From positions 1-29,964 of the forward strand of contig CAZDXJ010000028.1 in assembly GCA_964509475.1 (NCBI GenBank): 29,964 nucleotides of DNA, written 5' to 3'. Both the position numbers and the translations under genes were made by a program. Origin of the DNA: CAZDXJ01 sp964509475. Lineage in GTDB: Bacteria > Pseudomonadota > Gammaproteobacteria > Methylococcales > Methylomonadaceae. Shown here one piece after another: positions 1-8,254 of this stretch. Numbering within the stretch: position 1 is the stretch's first letter; every line of letters starts with the position of its first letter. Under the pieces are notes generated by a model, which was not told the origin of the DNA, ran no database searches, and saw only the letters and a program-made list of their open reading frames with translations.

Positions 1-187
1 CCACTTGTTGGGAGAAAATCCCCATCGTATCGGGACGATCTTCAATCATTGGGTTAGCCTCGCCTATCAAGGGTGCTGCCAGCAATGTTTTTATCAGAAA
101 ATATGCAATGGCAATACCCGCGTACGCGCTCATCAGGAAACCGGAAATTTTTGGGCGCAAGACCCGGGTTGCTATCTGACGGATCAG
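1..187 (-). CDS. Partial membrane protein, unknown function (C-terminus outside window)
   Basis: An open minus-strand frame runs off the left edge of the window. Its N-terminus is basic (IRQIATRVLRPK) and is followed by a hydrophobic stretch (GFLMSAYAGIAIAYFLIKTL), as expected of a membrane anchor or first transmembrane helix. It continues LAAPLIGEANPMIEDRPDT to the edge. The first ATG is at 133, but that lies inside the hydrophobic stretch and has no ribosome site. A strong AGGGGGG site at 195-201 sits seven bases before a CTG codon at 187, which would make CTG the start. The frame lies just downstream of the groEL terminator in the same direction, so it is probably a separate transcription unit. 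I do not recognise the family, and with only about 60 residues visible it could still be a chance frame. Confidence 0.35.
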   Translation of the reverse strand, partial: MIRQIATRVLRPKISGFLMSAYAGIAIAYFLIKTLLAAPLIGEANPMIEDRPDTMGIFSQQV

Positions 188-207
188 GAAATTACCCCCC
201 TGCAAAT

Positions 208-243
208 AAAAAAACCCCGGCTTGTACAAGCCGGGGTTTTTTT
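208..243 (-). terminator. Intrinsic terminator after groEL
   Basis: A GC-rich hairpin with arms CCCCGGCTT and AAGCCGGGG around a short GTAC loop is flanked by seven A on one side and seven T on the other. It can therefore stop transcription in either direction. It lies 40 bases beyond the groEL stop codon and should end the groESL transcript before the partial membrane-protein gene. Confidence 0.9.
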
Positions 244-282
244 GAAGATTAAGCCGGCTAACCGGCAAGCGAGTATGGGCAA

Positions 283-1935
283 TTACATCATGCCGCCCAT
301 ACCACCCATGCCACCCATATCCGGCATGCCACCGTGACCGGCATCGGCTTTTTCGTCGGAAGGCGCATCGGCAACCATAACCTCGGTTGTGATCATCAAG
401 CCCGCAACAGAAGCTGCATTCTGCAAAGCGGAACGGGTTACTTTTGCCGGATCCAGAATACCCATTTCGATCATATCGCCGTATTCGCCGGTTGCGGCGT
501 TATAACCAAAATTGCCTTCACCTTTAGCCACTTCGTTCATAACCACAGAGGCTTCATCGCCGGCATTGGCAACGATTTGACGCAGTGGTTCTTCCAACGC
601 CCGGCGCAAGATATTGATACCCACGGTTTGGTCGTGGTTGGCACCCTCAACACCATCAAGTGCACCGATTGCACGTACCAAGGCTGTACCACCACCGGCA
701 ACGACACCTTCTTCAACGGCAGCGCGAGTTGAATGCAAAGCATCTTCAACACGGGCTTTTTTCTCTTTCATCTCAACTTCAGTTGCAGCACCAACCTTGA
801 TAACAGCAACACCACCGGCCAGTTTAGCCAAACGCTCCTGCAATTTCTCCTTGTCGTAATCGGAAGTTGCTTCATCAATTTGGGCGCGGATTTGGTTAAC
901 CCGGCCTTTAATTTGATCTTCAGCACCTGAACCATCAATAATTGTTGTATTTTCCTTGCTGATCTGCACTTTTTTCGCGGTACCGAGTTGTTCCAGTTCG
1001 GCTTTTTCCAGGCTTAAACCAACTTCTTCGGAAATCACCACACCACCGGTCAGAATAGCAATGTCTTCCAACATGGCTTTGCGTCGATCACCGAAACCAG
1101 GCGCCTTGACCGCTGCAACCTTGACAATACCACGCATATTGTTGACAACCAGTGTCGCCAGTGCTTCACCTTCAACATCTTCCGCCACGATCAACAAAGG
1201 ACGGCCCGCTTTGGCAACACCTTCCAAAATCGGTAACAAATCACGGATGTTGGAGATTTTTTTGTCAAACAACAAAATGTAAGGGTCTTCCAGTTCAACG
1301 CTCATGTTGTCCTGATTATTGATGAAATAAGGTGACAAATAACCACGGTCAAACTGCATACCTTCAACGACATCCAGTTCGTTATCCAGACCGGAACCCT
1401 CTTCTACGGTAATCACACCTTCCTTGCCCACTTTTTCCATTGCTTCGGCAATGATTTTACCGACCGATTCATCGGAATTAGCCGAAATAGTACCAACCTG
1501 GGCAATGGCATTACTGTCTGTGCAAGGTGTTGATGCCGCTTTGACTGCCTCGACAACTTTTTTTACCGCCAGATCAATACCGCGCTTCAGATCCATCGGA
1601 TTCATGCCGGCGGCAACCGACTTCATACCTTCATTGACAATGGATTGTGCCAACACGGTCGCTGTGGTGGTTCCGTCACCCGCCACATCGGATGTATGCG
1701 AGGCCACCTCTTTGACCATTTGCACACCCATGTTTTCGAATTTGTTTTTCAATTCGATTTCTTTCGCAACCGATACACCATCCTTAGTGATAGTCGGGGC
1801 GCCGAAGCTTTTATCCAAAACCGCATTACGTCCTTTTGGGCCTAATGTAACCTTAACCGCATTTGCTAAAACATTGACGCCAGCGACCATCAAGGTACGT
1901 GCGTCATCTCCAAAATGTACGTCTTTTGCTGCCAT
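283..1935 (-). CDS. groEL: 60 kDa chaperonin GroEL
   Basis: GroEL forms the double-ring ATP-driven folding chamber that works with the GroES lid in the cytoplasm. The 550-residue product has the usual length. It begins AAKDVHFGDDART, carries the nucleotide-binding GDGTTTATVLAQ near residue 86 with the catalytic aspartate, and ends in the flexible Gly-Met tail GGMGGMGGMM. The ATG has an AGGAA site ten bases upstream. It is the second gene of groES-groEL, with a 45-base gap and no promoter visible between them, so it should be controlled from the CIRCE promoter upstream of groES. A strong hairpin terminator follows. Long open frames on the opposite strand are shadows of its codon usage. Confidence 0.99.
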   Translation of the reverse strand: MAAKDVHFGDDARTLMVAGVNVLANAVKVTLGPKGRNAVLDKSFGAPTITKDGVSVAKEIELKNKFENMGVQMVKEVASHTSDVAGDGTTTATVLAQSIVNEGMKSVAAGMNPMDLKRGIDLAVKKVVEAVKAASTPCTDSNAIAQVGTISANSDESVGKIIAEAMEKVGKEGVITVEEGSGLDNELDVVEGMQFDRGYLSPYFINNQDNMSVELEDPYILLFDKKISNIRDLLPILEGVAKAGRPLLIVAEDVEGEALATLVVNNMRGIVKVAAVKAPGFGDRRKAMLEDIAILTGGVVISEEVGLSLEKAELEQLGTAKKVQISKENTTIIDGSGAEDQIKGRVNQIRAQIDEATSDYDKEKLQERLAKLAGGVAVIKVGAATEVEMKEKKARVEDALHSTRAAVEEGVVAGGGTALVRAIGALDGVEGANHDQTVGINILRRALEEPLRQIVANAGDEASVVMNEVAKGEGNFGYNAATGEYGDMIEMGILDPAKVTRSALQNAASVAGLMITTEVMVADAPSDEKADAGHGGMPDMGGMGGMGGMM

Positions 1936-1980
1936 AGTATTTCCTAACTTGATTTAAATGAATCTTTGAAAACAGAAGAT

Positions 1981-2271
1981 TTACTCGATAACACCCATAA
2001 TATCTTCTTCACGCATGACGATGAGTTCCTCGCCATCAACCTTGACTTCGTTGCCTGCGTATTTGCCGAATAACACCTTATCACCAACTTTCACGTCGAT
2101 TGCGCGAACTTCACCATTGTCAAGCAGTTTGCCATTACCTACAGCCAATACTTCACCTTGACTCGGTTTTTCTGTTGCTGAATCAGGCAGTACAATGCCA
2201 CCGGCAGAAGTGCGTTCTTCTTCAACTCGTTTGACGATCACTCTGTCGTGTAACGGACGTATTTTCATCAA
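1981..2271 (-). CDS. groES: 10 kDa co-chaperonin GroES
   Basis: GroES is the heptameric lid of the GroEL chamber. The 96 residues match the family throughout: MKIRPLHDRVIVKRVEEE at the N-terminus, the mobile loop ERTSAGGIVLPDSA near residues 19-32 that contacts GroEL, and the terminal GEELIVMREEDIMGVIE. The frame starts MMKIRP; both ATGs follow a strong AGGAG site at about 2272-2280, and the second may be the real start. It is the first gene of the groES-groEL operon, just downstream of the CIRCE element and its promoter. Confidence 0.99.
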   Translation of the reverse strand: MMKIRPLHDRVIVKRVEEERTSAGGIVLPDSATEKPSQGEVLAVGNGKLLDNGEVRAIDVKVGDKVLFGKYAGNEVKVDGEELIVMREEDIMGVIE

Positions 2272-2300
2272 TTTCTCCTAAAATTAAACAATTAATACTG

Positions 2301-2327
2301 TTAGCACTCGCTAACATAGAGTGCTAA
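2301..2327 (-). promoter_or_regulatory. CIRCE operator (HrcA binding site) of groESL
   Basis: The sequence is a perfect match to the CIRCE consensus TTAGCACTC-N9-GAGTGCTAA: both nine-base arms are exact and the spacer is nine bases. CIRCE is bound by the HrcA repressor, whose activity depends on GroEL, which makes chaperonin production self-limiting and heat-inducible. The element sits 30 bases before groES and overlaps the expected transcription start. The hrcA gene itself is not in this window. Confidence 0.97.
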
Positions 2328-2354
2328 TGATAACGACCTTTTGTTATCTGTCAA
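2327..2354 (-). promoter_or_regulatory. Sigma-70-type promoter of groESL
   Basis: Read on the minus strand, a perfect -35 TTGACA (2349-2354) is followed after 16 bases by TATCAT (2327-2332) as the -10. The predicted start falls inside the CIRCE element, the geometry expected for HrcA repression. No clear sigma-32 motif was recognised, although one cannot be excluded by eye. Confidence 0.75.
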
Positions 2355-2426
2355 GTAATTTGGCATCATTGTGTATAAAAATTGCAGAGTTAGAATATCT
2401 ATACAATCCATAAACCCTACAAATCA

Positions 2427-3182
2427 ATGAATGACGAACAACTGCTACGCTATAGTCGGCAAATCATGCTGCCTCAAATTGATATCGAAGGTCAGCAGAA
2501 ATTGCTCGATGCCAAAATACTGATTATTGGCGCAGGTGGTCTGGGTTCCCCGGCCGCCATGTACCTGGCTGCCGCCGGTATTGGACAAATAACTGTTTTC
2601 GATGACGATGATGTGGATTTGTCCAATCTGCAACGCCAGATTTCACACCGTACCCAAGATATAGGGACAGCAAAAGTAATTTCAACCCAACGGACATTAA
2701 TTTCGTTAAATCCTGACATAGAGGTTAATCCAGTCAAACAGCGCCTTGCTGGAGAGCGCCTGATGCAAGAAGTATCAGATACCGATGTGGTATTGGACTG
2801 CTGTGATAATTTCGACACCCGTTTCGCAGTCAACCGGGCCTGTGTTGCACAAAGCACACCCCTGGTATCCGGTGCGGCCATTCGTTTTGAAGGACAAATC
2901 GCGGTTTTTACCCCCGGCGCGAACGACAGTCCTTGTTACAATTGTTTATATACGGAACAAGGTGAAGAAATGCAAAACTGTGCCACCAACGGGGTTATCG
3001 CACCAATAACCGGCATCATAGGCTGCATCCAGGCGCTTGAAGCAATTAAATTGCTTATTGGCATAGGCGAGAATTTAAGTGGTCGTTTGCTGTTACTGGA
3101 TGGCCTGAGTATGGAATGGAACAGTATGAAATTAAGAAAAAATGCTTCTTGTCCCACTTGCGGGAATAATATGAAATTTTGA
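2427..3182 (+). CDS. moeB: Molybdopterin-synthase adenylyltransferase / ThiF-family E1-like enzyme
   Basis: The protein adenylates the C-terminal glycine of a ubiquitin-like sulfur carrier (MoaD for molybdopterin, or ThiS for thiamine). Its 251 residues fit MoeB. The N-terminus MNDEQLLRYSRQIMLPQID is typical. The nucleotide-binding GAGGLGSPAAMYLAAAGIG lies near residues 36-54, and the catalytic region VDLSNLQRQISH near 66-77. Two Cys pairs (CYNC near 171 and CPTC near 242) form the structural zinc site. The gene is transcribed away from groESL. MoeB and ThiF are hard to tell apart without partner genes, and none of moaD, moaE or thiS is nearby; some HesA-type proteins look similar too. Confidence 0.9.
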   Translation: MNDEQLLRYSRQIMLPQIDIEGQQKLLDAKILIIGAGGLGSPAAMYLAAAGIGQITVFDDDDVDLSNLQRQISHRTQDIGTAKVISTQRTLISLNPDIEVNPVKQRLAGERLMQEVSDTDVVLDCCDNFDTRFAVNRACVAQSTPLVSGAAIRFEGQIAVFTPGANDSPCYNCLYTEQGEEMQNCATNGVIAPITGIIGCIQALEAIKLLIGIGENLSGRLLLLDGLSMEWNSMKLRKNASCPTCGNNMKF

Positions 3183-3196
3183 CTGTTTTTTATAAA

Positions 3197-3222
3197 ATCG
3201 GGTTAGCGTCAACTAACCCGAT
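3197..3222 (-). terminator. Hairpin terminator between moeB and the convergent small gene
   Basis: A perfect 10-bp stem (ATCGGGTTAG and CTAACCCGAT, six-base loop) lies between two convergent genes. On the minus strand it is followed by TTTTATAAAAAA, so it looks best for ending the minus-strand gene. It may also act on moeB from the other side. Confidence 0.7.
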
Positions 3223-3254
3223 GCAAGTAAAAAGCCACCGCTGATATTAAAAAC

Positions 3255-3599
3255 TCATTTGGAAGTCTTTGCTGCGGCTCTTCGGGTTGAAGGTCTTCTG
3301 CGCCTTGTTGTTGTAGTGTTCCCCGATGTGGATGCGGATGATGTTCGCCGGGATGTTGTACGCGAAGGGGTTGCCTGTGTCTGTACAGCGGGGGAAGAAC
3401 CCCCCCCCAGAATGGAACTTAATGTATTATCTATCAATTTATAATATTTTTTATGCTCTACAGAATGATTGGATGGATCCGATTTTCCAAACGACTCGCC
3501 ATTTCCAACCGTAAACAGATAAATAAAATAGCCCAACGGCGCAAACGCAACGATCGCGACAATCCACATAATTATACTGATTTCAATAATTTCACCCAT
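3255..3599 (-). CDS. Small membrane-anchored protein with low-complexity basic tail, unknown function
   Basis: The 114-residue frame has one clear transmembrane segment near residues 8-30 (ISIIMWIVAIVAFAPLGYFI). A polar region (GKSDPSNHSVEHKKYYKLIDNTL) follows, and then a Ser/Thr/Arg-rich tail ending RRRRPSTRRAAAKTSK. I do not recognise a family. The junction between the two parts is a run of nine G in the coding strand (3400-3408). Upstream codons are AT-rich at the third position. Downstream the annotated frame uses many rare Arg codons (AGA, AGG, CGA), whereas a frame shifted at the tract uses almost only C- or G-ending codons. The true tail is therefore uncertain: the gene may be phase-variable, frameshifted, or a fusion of two fragments. 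The start ATG at 3599 gives the membrane part and is the more reliable end. Confidence 0.6.
   Translation of the reverse strand: MGEIIEISIIMWIVAIVAFAPLGYFIYLFTVGNGESFGKSDPSNHSVEHKKYYKLIDNTLSSILGGGSSPAVQTQATPSRTTSRRTSSASTSGNTTTTRRRRPSTRRAAAKTSK
3400..3408 (-). repeat. G9 homopolymer inside a coding sequence
   Basis: Nine consecutive C on the plus strand (G on the coding strand) encode Gly-Gly-Gly at residues 65-67 of the small membrane protein. Tracts of this length are prone to slipped-strand mispairing, and a change of one base swaps the C-terminal tail. It is also a position where sequencing or assembly errors are likely. Confidence 0.9.
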
Positions 3600-3787
3600 A
3601 ACTCTTCCTCTAGTGCTTACTAAAATAATCTATCACTCAAGCGGTGACTTTAAAATATTAATGAATACGATATCAAGGCTTTAAGTATATCTTTAAAACC
3701 TTGTGAATTATAATTCTTTTGTGCAATTGATTCTATAAACTCACTCGGCATTGTGGGACAATAAGCCATTTTCAGTTTTTGCTCATT

Positions 3788-6700
3788 ATGTCCCCAATCA
3801 AACAGCATTCAATTTTTTCTCCGGAGTTACCCAAACGGGCGGAGGACAGGTTAATTTGGCATGGCTTGACAGGTTGTGCCGATGCCCTGGCCATAGCGAA
3901 CGCGATTAAGCAAAGCGAGCGTTTGCTTGTCGTCATCACCCCCGATAGTCAAACAGCGTTACGTTTAGAGCATGAGCTGGCCTTTTTTCTGCAAGATACA
4001 GCAGCAATTTTACACTTTCCAGATTGGGAAACCTTACCTTATGATGCTTTTTCACCGTTAGCGGAAATTGTCTCTGAACGCTTGAAAACACTTTCAACCT
4101 TAGCCCGGACAAAACGCGGCGCCTTGGTTGTATCGGTAGCGACATTGATGCATAAACTGGCCCCCCGAAAACATATTCTGGCTAATAGTTTCGCAATCCA
4201 ACTGACTGACAAATTTAATATTCAGGAACATCGCCTCAAGCTGGAAAGCGTCGGTTATCAATGCGTTTCCCAGGTTTTTCAACACGGCGAATTTGCTGTA
4301 CGCGGTTCAATTATTGATTTATTCCCTATGGGAAGCAAACTACCTTATCGAATTGAATTGTTCGACGAGGAAGTGGAATCAATCCGTACTTTCGATCCGG
4401 AAACGCAACGTTCTTTAGATAAAATCAAAGCAATTCATCTGTTCCCGGCTCGTGAGTTTCCATTTGATGATCAGGCCATTAAACGCTTCCGGCAAGCATT
4501 CCGGGCACAATTCCCTGATCTTTCAGAGCGTAATTTACTGTATAAAGACGTCAGCAAAGGCATTATGCCCGGTGGTATTGAATACTATCTGCCGTTATTC
4601 GTTGAATCTACCGAGACATTATTCGACTATTTGCCCGATCCGGTAACTTTTGTGTTCATAGGAAATTTTGTCGAACCGGCGCAGCATTTTTACAGCGAAG
4701 TTGAAGAACGCTTTACCCGGCGCAAATACGATCTGGAGCGCCCTTTATTAGAGCCGGCGCATTTGTTTTTATCAGTACCGGAACTTGAACAACGAATCCG
4801 CCAATACCCTCAGGTTCTTCTGCTTAATAGCGATCAAAAATCTGATTTCACATGCCAGGCTCTACCTGATTTAAATATTGATCCCCGCTTGAAAAGGCCT
4901 GCCCAGGCGTTAACCCAATTCATTGAAACATTTTCCGGCAAGATATTGTTTGTTGCTGAAACGGCAGGTCACAGGGAAGCATTGATTGAAAAACTTCGTT
5001 CATATCGGATTCATTTGAACACATTGCAAACCTGGTCACAATTTCTTGATGGCGATAAATCATTGGCTATTTTGGTTGCGCCAATGGATCAGGGATTATA
5101 TCTGCAAAAACCTGCCCTGGCTATTATCACCGAAAATCAATTAACCGGAGTCCGGGTACAACAGCGGCGCAGACGCCGGAAAACATCCGGCCACGAACTT
5201 GAAAACATCGTCAACAACCTGAATGAATTGACACCGGGATCACCGGTCGTACACCAGGAACATGGCATAGGGCGTTATCTTGGCCTACAGTTACTGCAAG
5301 TTGGTGATATTGAGGCCGAATATTTAATGCTGGAATACGCCGGTAATGACAAGCTCTATGTTCCGGTCTCATCATTACACCTGATTGGCCGTTATACCGG
5401 TGTCAATCCGGAAAATGCGCCCTTGCATAAATTAGGCAGCGGCCAATGGCAAAAAGCAAAAAAACGGGCAATTGCCAAGGTTCGGGATGTTGCCGCTGAA
5501 TTATTGGAAATTTATGCCCGCCGCACTGTAAAAAAAGGTCATCGATTTCAGTTCGACGAAGAAGATTATCAGCGTTTTGCAGCGGCGTTCCCATTCGAGG
5601 AAACGCCCGATCAACAAACCGCAATCGATGCCATTTTACAGGATATGCAAACACCCCAACCCATGGATCGGGTCATCTGCGGCGATGTCGGCTTTGGTAA
5701 AACCGAAGTGGCCATGCGTGCCGCCTTTATTGCTGTACAAAACGGTAAACAAGTTGCCGTTTTGGTTCCAACCACCTTGTTGACTCAACAACATTTTCAA
5801 AATTTCCGGGACCGTTTTGCAGATTGGCCGATTCGCGTTGAAAGCCTGTCACGTTTTATCACAGCAAAACGTCAAAAAACCATTATTGAAGACTTGCAGA
5901 GCGGAAAAGTCGATATTGTCATTGGAACCCATAAGCTGTTATCCAAGGAAATACATTATAAAAATCTGGGCTTAGCCATTATTGATGAAGAACATCGTTT
6001 TGGCGTACGGCAAAAAGAGTACTTCAAAAAATTGCGTAACGAGTTGGATTTATTGACCTTGACCGCAACCCCCATCCCCAGGACACTGAATATGGCCATG
6101 TCTGGAATGCGCGATATTTCCATCATTGCCAGCCCGCCACCGAACCGGCATGCTATCAAGTCATTTGTTTTGGAGTGGATGGACATTGTCATACAAGAAG
6201 CCTGTCAACGTGAAATCAAACGTGGCGGACAAGTCTTTTTCCTGCACAATGATGTCAAAAGCATGCAAAAAACAGCTTCTCAACTGGAACGGCTTGTTCC
6301 CGAAGCGCGTATTGAAATCGCCCATGGACAAATGCCGGAACGAGAACTGGAACGTATCATGCTAGATTTTTATCATCAACGTTTTAATCTGCTTTTGTGT
6401 ACCACCATCATCGAAAGCGGTATCGATATCCCCAGTGCCAATACGATATTGATTAACCGGGCTGATAAATTAGGCCTGGCCCAATTACACCAGTTGCGTG
6501 GCCGGGTAGGTCGCTCGCATCATCGCGCTTATGCTTATTTTTTAATCCCTCCCAAAAGCCTGATGAGCAAAGATGCTATAAAACGCCTGGAAGCTATTGA
6601 AGCAGCCGGGGATTTAGGTGCCGGTTTTATGCTATCATCCAATGATATGGAGATACGGGGCGCCGGTGAATTATTAGGCGATGAACAAAGCGGACAAATT

Positions 6701-7246
6701 CAGGAAATCGGTTTTACTCTGTACACCGAATTACTTGAGCGTGCCGTCAACGCGCTCAAATCGGGCAAACAACCCGAACTCGACACGCCCATCGAAATTG
6801 GCCCCGAAGTGGATCTGCACTGTCCCACTTTGATACCGGAAGATTATCTTCCCGATATTCATGCCCGTTTGGTTTTATACAAACGTATTGCCAATTGTGA
6901 CACCATAGAACAACTGCGTGATCTGCAAATTGAAATGATCGACCGTTTCGGCCTTTTACCCGAACCTGTAAAAAATCTTTTTTGGATTACTGAATTAAAA
7001 CAACAAGCCGCGCGTATGGGCCTGAAAAAAATCGACGCCCATGCCAATGGCGGCCGGCTTATATTCACCGCTGAACCCAACATCAACACAGAACAATTAT
7101 TATCACTGATTCAAAACCAGGCCGAATCTTATAAATTTGATGGGATGGATAAACTACGGTTCATCAAAACATTTAACACAACCCAGGAAAAACTCGATTT
7201 TATTTCCGATCTTCTGGAAAAACTGACACCGCCATTCGATGCCTAA
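3788..7246 (+). CDS. mfd: Transcription-repair coupling factor Mfd
   Basis: Mfd is an ATP-driven DNA translocase that removes RNA polymerase stalled at lesions and recruits UvrA. The product (1152 aa from this ATG) matches the E. coli protein in length and order. It has the UvrB-like N-terminus (FPDWETLPYDAFSPLAEIVSERL), the polymerase-interacting domain (SPVVHQEHGIGRYLGLQLL, near residue 485), Walker A GDVGFGKTEVAMRAAF near 633, the DEEHRFGVRQKE box near 732, TATPIPRTLNMAMSGMRD, and the C-terminal TRCF domain. The open frame extends to a TTG at 3779, but ATG at 3788 is the more natural start; neither has a clear ribosome site. Upstream, the palindrome GAATTATAATTC at 3705-3716 contains a consensus -10 on both strands, without a good -35. 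A hairpin terminator follows the stop. Confidence 0.98.
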   Translation: MSPIKQHSIFSPELPKRAEDRLIWHGLTGCADALAIANAIKQSERLLVVITPDSQTALRLEHELAFFLQDTAAILHFPDWETLPYDAFSPLAEIVSERLKTLSTLARTKRGALVVSVATLMHKLAPRKHILANSFAIQLTDKFNIQEHRLKLESVGYQCVSQVFQHGEFAVRGSIIDLFPMGSKLPYRIELFDEEVESIRTFDPETQRSLDKIKAIHLFPAREFPFDDQAIKRFRQAFRAQFPDLSERNLLYKDVSKGIMPGGIEYYLPLFVESTETLFDYLPDPVTFVFIGNFVEPAQHFYSEVEERFTRRKYDLERPLLEPAHLFLSVPELEQRIRQYPQVLLLNSDQKSDFTCQALPDLNIDPRLKRPAQALTQFIETFSGKILFVAETAGHREALIEKLRSYRIHLNTLQTWSQFLDGDKSLAILVAPMDQGLYLQKPALAIITENQLTGVRVQQRRRRRKTSGHELENIVNNLNELTPGSPVVHQEHGIGRYLGLQLLQVGDIEAEYLMLEYAGNDKLYVPVSSLHLIGRYTGVNPENAPLHKLGSGQWQKAKKRAIAKVRDVAAELLEIYARRTVKKGHRFQFDEEDYQRFAAAFPFEETPDQQTAIDAILQDMQTPQPMDRVICGDVGFGKTEVAMRAAFIAVQNGKQVAVLVPTTLLTQQHFQNFRDRFADWPIRVESLSRFITAKRQKTIIEDLQSGKVDIVIGTHKLLSKEIHYKNLGLAIIDEEHRFGVRQKEYFKKLRNELDLLTLTATPIPRTLNMAMSGMRDISIIASPPPNRHAIKSFVLEWMDIVIQEACQREIKRGGQVFFLHNDVKSMQKTASQLERLVPEARIEIAHGQMPERELERIMLDFYHQRFNLLLCTTIIESGIDIPSANTILINRADKLGLAQLHQLRGRVGRSHHRAYAYFLIPPKSLMSKDAIKRLEAIEAAGDLGAGFMLSSNDMEIRGAGELLGDEQSGQIQEIGFTLYTELLERAVNALKSGKQPELDTPIEIGPEVDLHCPTLIPEDYLPDIHARLVLYKRIANCDTIEQLRDLQIEMIDRFGLLPEPVKNLFWITELKQQAARMGLKKIDAHANGGRLIFTAEPNINTEQLLSLIQNQAESYKFDGMDKLRFIKTFNTTQEKLDFISDLLEKLTPPFDA

Positions 7247-7279
7247 AAATCACCTACTCTATGCGGTCACGGAATATTT

Positions 7280-7313
7280 TGGCAAACCGTACAATACGGT
7301 TTGCCAGTTTTTA
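7280..7313 (+). terminator. Intrinsic terminator after mfd
   Basis: A perfect 11-bp stem (TGGCAAACCGT and ACGGTTTGCCA, loop ACAAT) is followed by GTTTTTA. It begins 34 bases after the mfd stop codon. Because the next gene is convergent, it probably insulates both. Confidence 0.85.
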
Positions 7314-7348
7314 TCGATAGGTTTGATGTTCGATCTCGTTGTTTGTTA

Positions 7349-7720
7349 TCACATCAGGCTTTCTTTGATTGGTTTGTTGGAATTCAAGGCATTCCAACCT
7401 AATACGATCCGGTAAATCAACCATATAATAGCAGGCAGTAAAACAAACATTCCGATCGGGGTATAAAAAGTCACGCCGGCAATTGCCAGCAAGAACAACG
7501 TGACCCAAACGGTTTTAATTTGCCAGTTAAAATGCGATTCCAGCCAGGTTCCCTGAACTTTTTGGCGATTGATATAATTCAGTGCGACACCAACCAATAT
7601 AGGGATACCGGCAAAGGCAAAGGCCAACACCTGACACAGATAAATCATGGCGGTCAGGGTTTTAAGGGATTTCATTTTTTCATCGTTTTCTGAATTCGGG
7701 GCACTCAGTGCGTCATTCAT
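7349..7720 (-). CDS. Small integral membrane protein, COG3671/DUF4870-like
   Basis: The 123-residue protein has a soluble N-terminus of about 20 residues, then three hydrophobic segments: AMIYLCQVLAFAFAGIPILVG (near 24-45), VWVTLFLLAIAGVTFYTPIG (near 71-90) and MFVLLPAIIWLIYRIVLGW (near 91-110). The pattern GVALNYINRQKVQGTWLESH followed by FNWQIKTVW, and the ending YRIVLGWNALNSNKPI, resembles the COG3671 group of predicted membrane proteins, whose role is unknown. It stands alone, convergent to mfd and divergent from the next small exported protein gene. The family call comes from the motif pattern only. Confidence 0.75.
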   Translation of the reverse strand: MNDALSAPNSENDEKMKSLKTLTAMIYLCQVLAFAFAGIPILVGVALNYINRQKVQGTWLESHFNWQIKTVWVTLFLLAIAGVTFYTPIGMFVLLPAIIWLIYRIVLGWNALNSNKPIKESLM

Positions 7721-7820
7721 ATCAGGGCTCCTATGTTGTTTGCAATGAATTGAGTTAAACAGGCTCTATGATTATTATTGGATAAGGATTAACTTTAAGG
7801 GTTCCGGTTTTGCGCTTTTC

Positions 7821-7848
7821 TGGACAAAAGATAGATAATTGATATATA
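7821..7848 (+). promoter_or_regulatory. Candidate promoter of the small exported protein gene
   Basis: TGGACA (7821-7826) and TATATA (7843-7848) are separated by 16 bases, close to the sigma-70 consensus, and end 36 bases before the ATG at 7885. It is the best promoter-like pair in this divergent intergenic region. Confidence 0.45.
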
Positions 7849-7884
7849 TTTCTAACACCCTTTCATCATTTACAGAACGACTGC

Positions 7885-8223
7885 ATGCTGAAAAAATTAA
7901 TTATCCCTTTTGTAATCTGGTCAATGCTCATTTTTTCAGCACCATCTTACGCAGCGGCGGGCGGCAAATCCTATGATCCGCTTTTTGCATTAGCCGATGT
8001 CGTATTGTTGCGGCCCGTCGGTTTGGTTTTTACGGCTGTGGGATCGGCGGTTTTTATTGGCATCAGTCCGCTTACCGCACTGGCATCAATCGCGCCACCC
8101 CATGATGCTTTTACGAAGACAGCTTATGCTTTGGTGATGACGCCGGTTGAATTTACGTTCAAGCGGCCTGTAGGTTTTAGGGAAAGGGTCAGATTAAGTG
8201 TCCCCCCATCCATTGAACCTTGA
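7885..8223 (+). CDS. Small exported protein of unknown function
   Basis: The 112-residue product opens with a convincing signal peptide: MLKK, hydrophobic LIIPFVIWSMLIFSAP, then a likely signal peptidase I site at SYA-AAGG near residue 24. A second hydrophobic stretch (VVLLRPVGLVFTAVGSAVFIG, near 38-58) could be a membrane helix. The last third is basic (FKRPVGFRERVRL). Short proteins with an RPVG motif after a signal peptide occur in several gammaproteobacteria, but I know no function for them. The gene is isolated, convergent with suhB, with no obvious partner. The ribosome site is weak. Confidence 0.75.
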   Translation: MLKKLIIPFVIWSMLIFSAPSYAAAGGKSYDPLFALADVVLLRPVGLVFTAVGSAVFIGISPLTALASIAPPHDAFTKTAYALVMTPVEFTFKRPVGFRERVRLSVPPSIEP

Positions 8224-8254
8224 TGGGATAACAAGGGTTGATTTACAGAAAAAC

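Noticed and set aside
5..337. 110-residue plus-strand frame over the groEL terminator
   Set aside because: It reads through the terminator hairpin and the antisense of the GroEL Gly-Met tail.
1424..1957. 177-residue plus-strand frame
   Set aside because: It is wholly antisense to groEL and exists because of groEL codon bias; no family resemblance.
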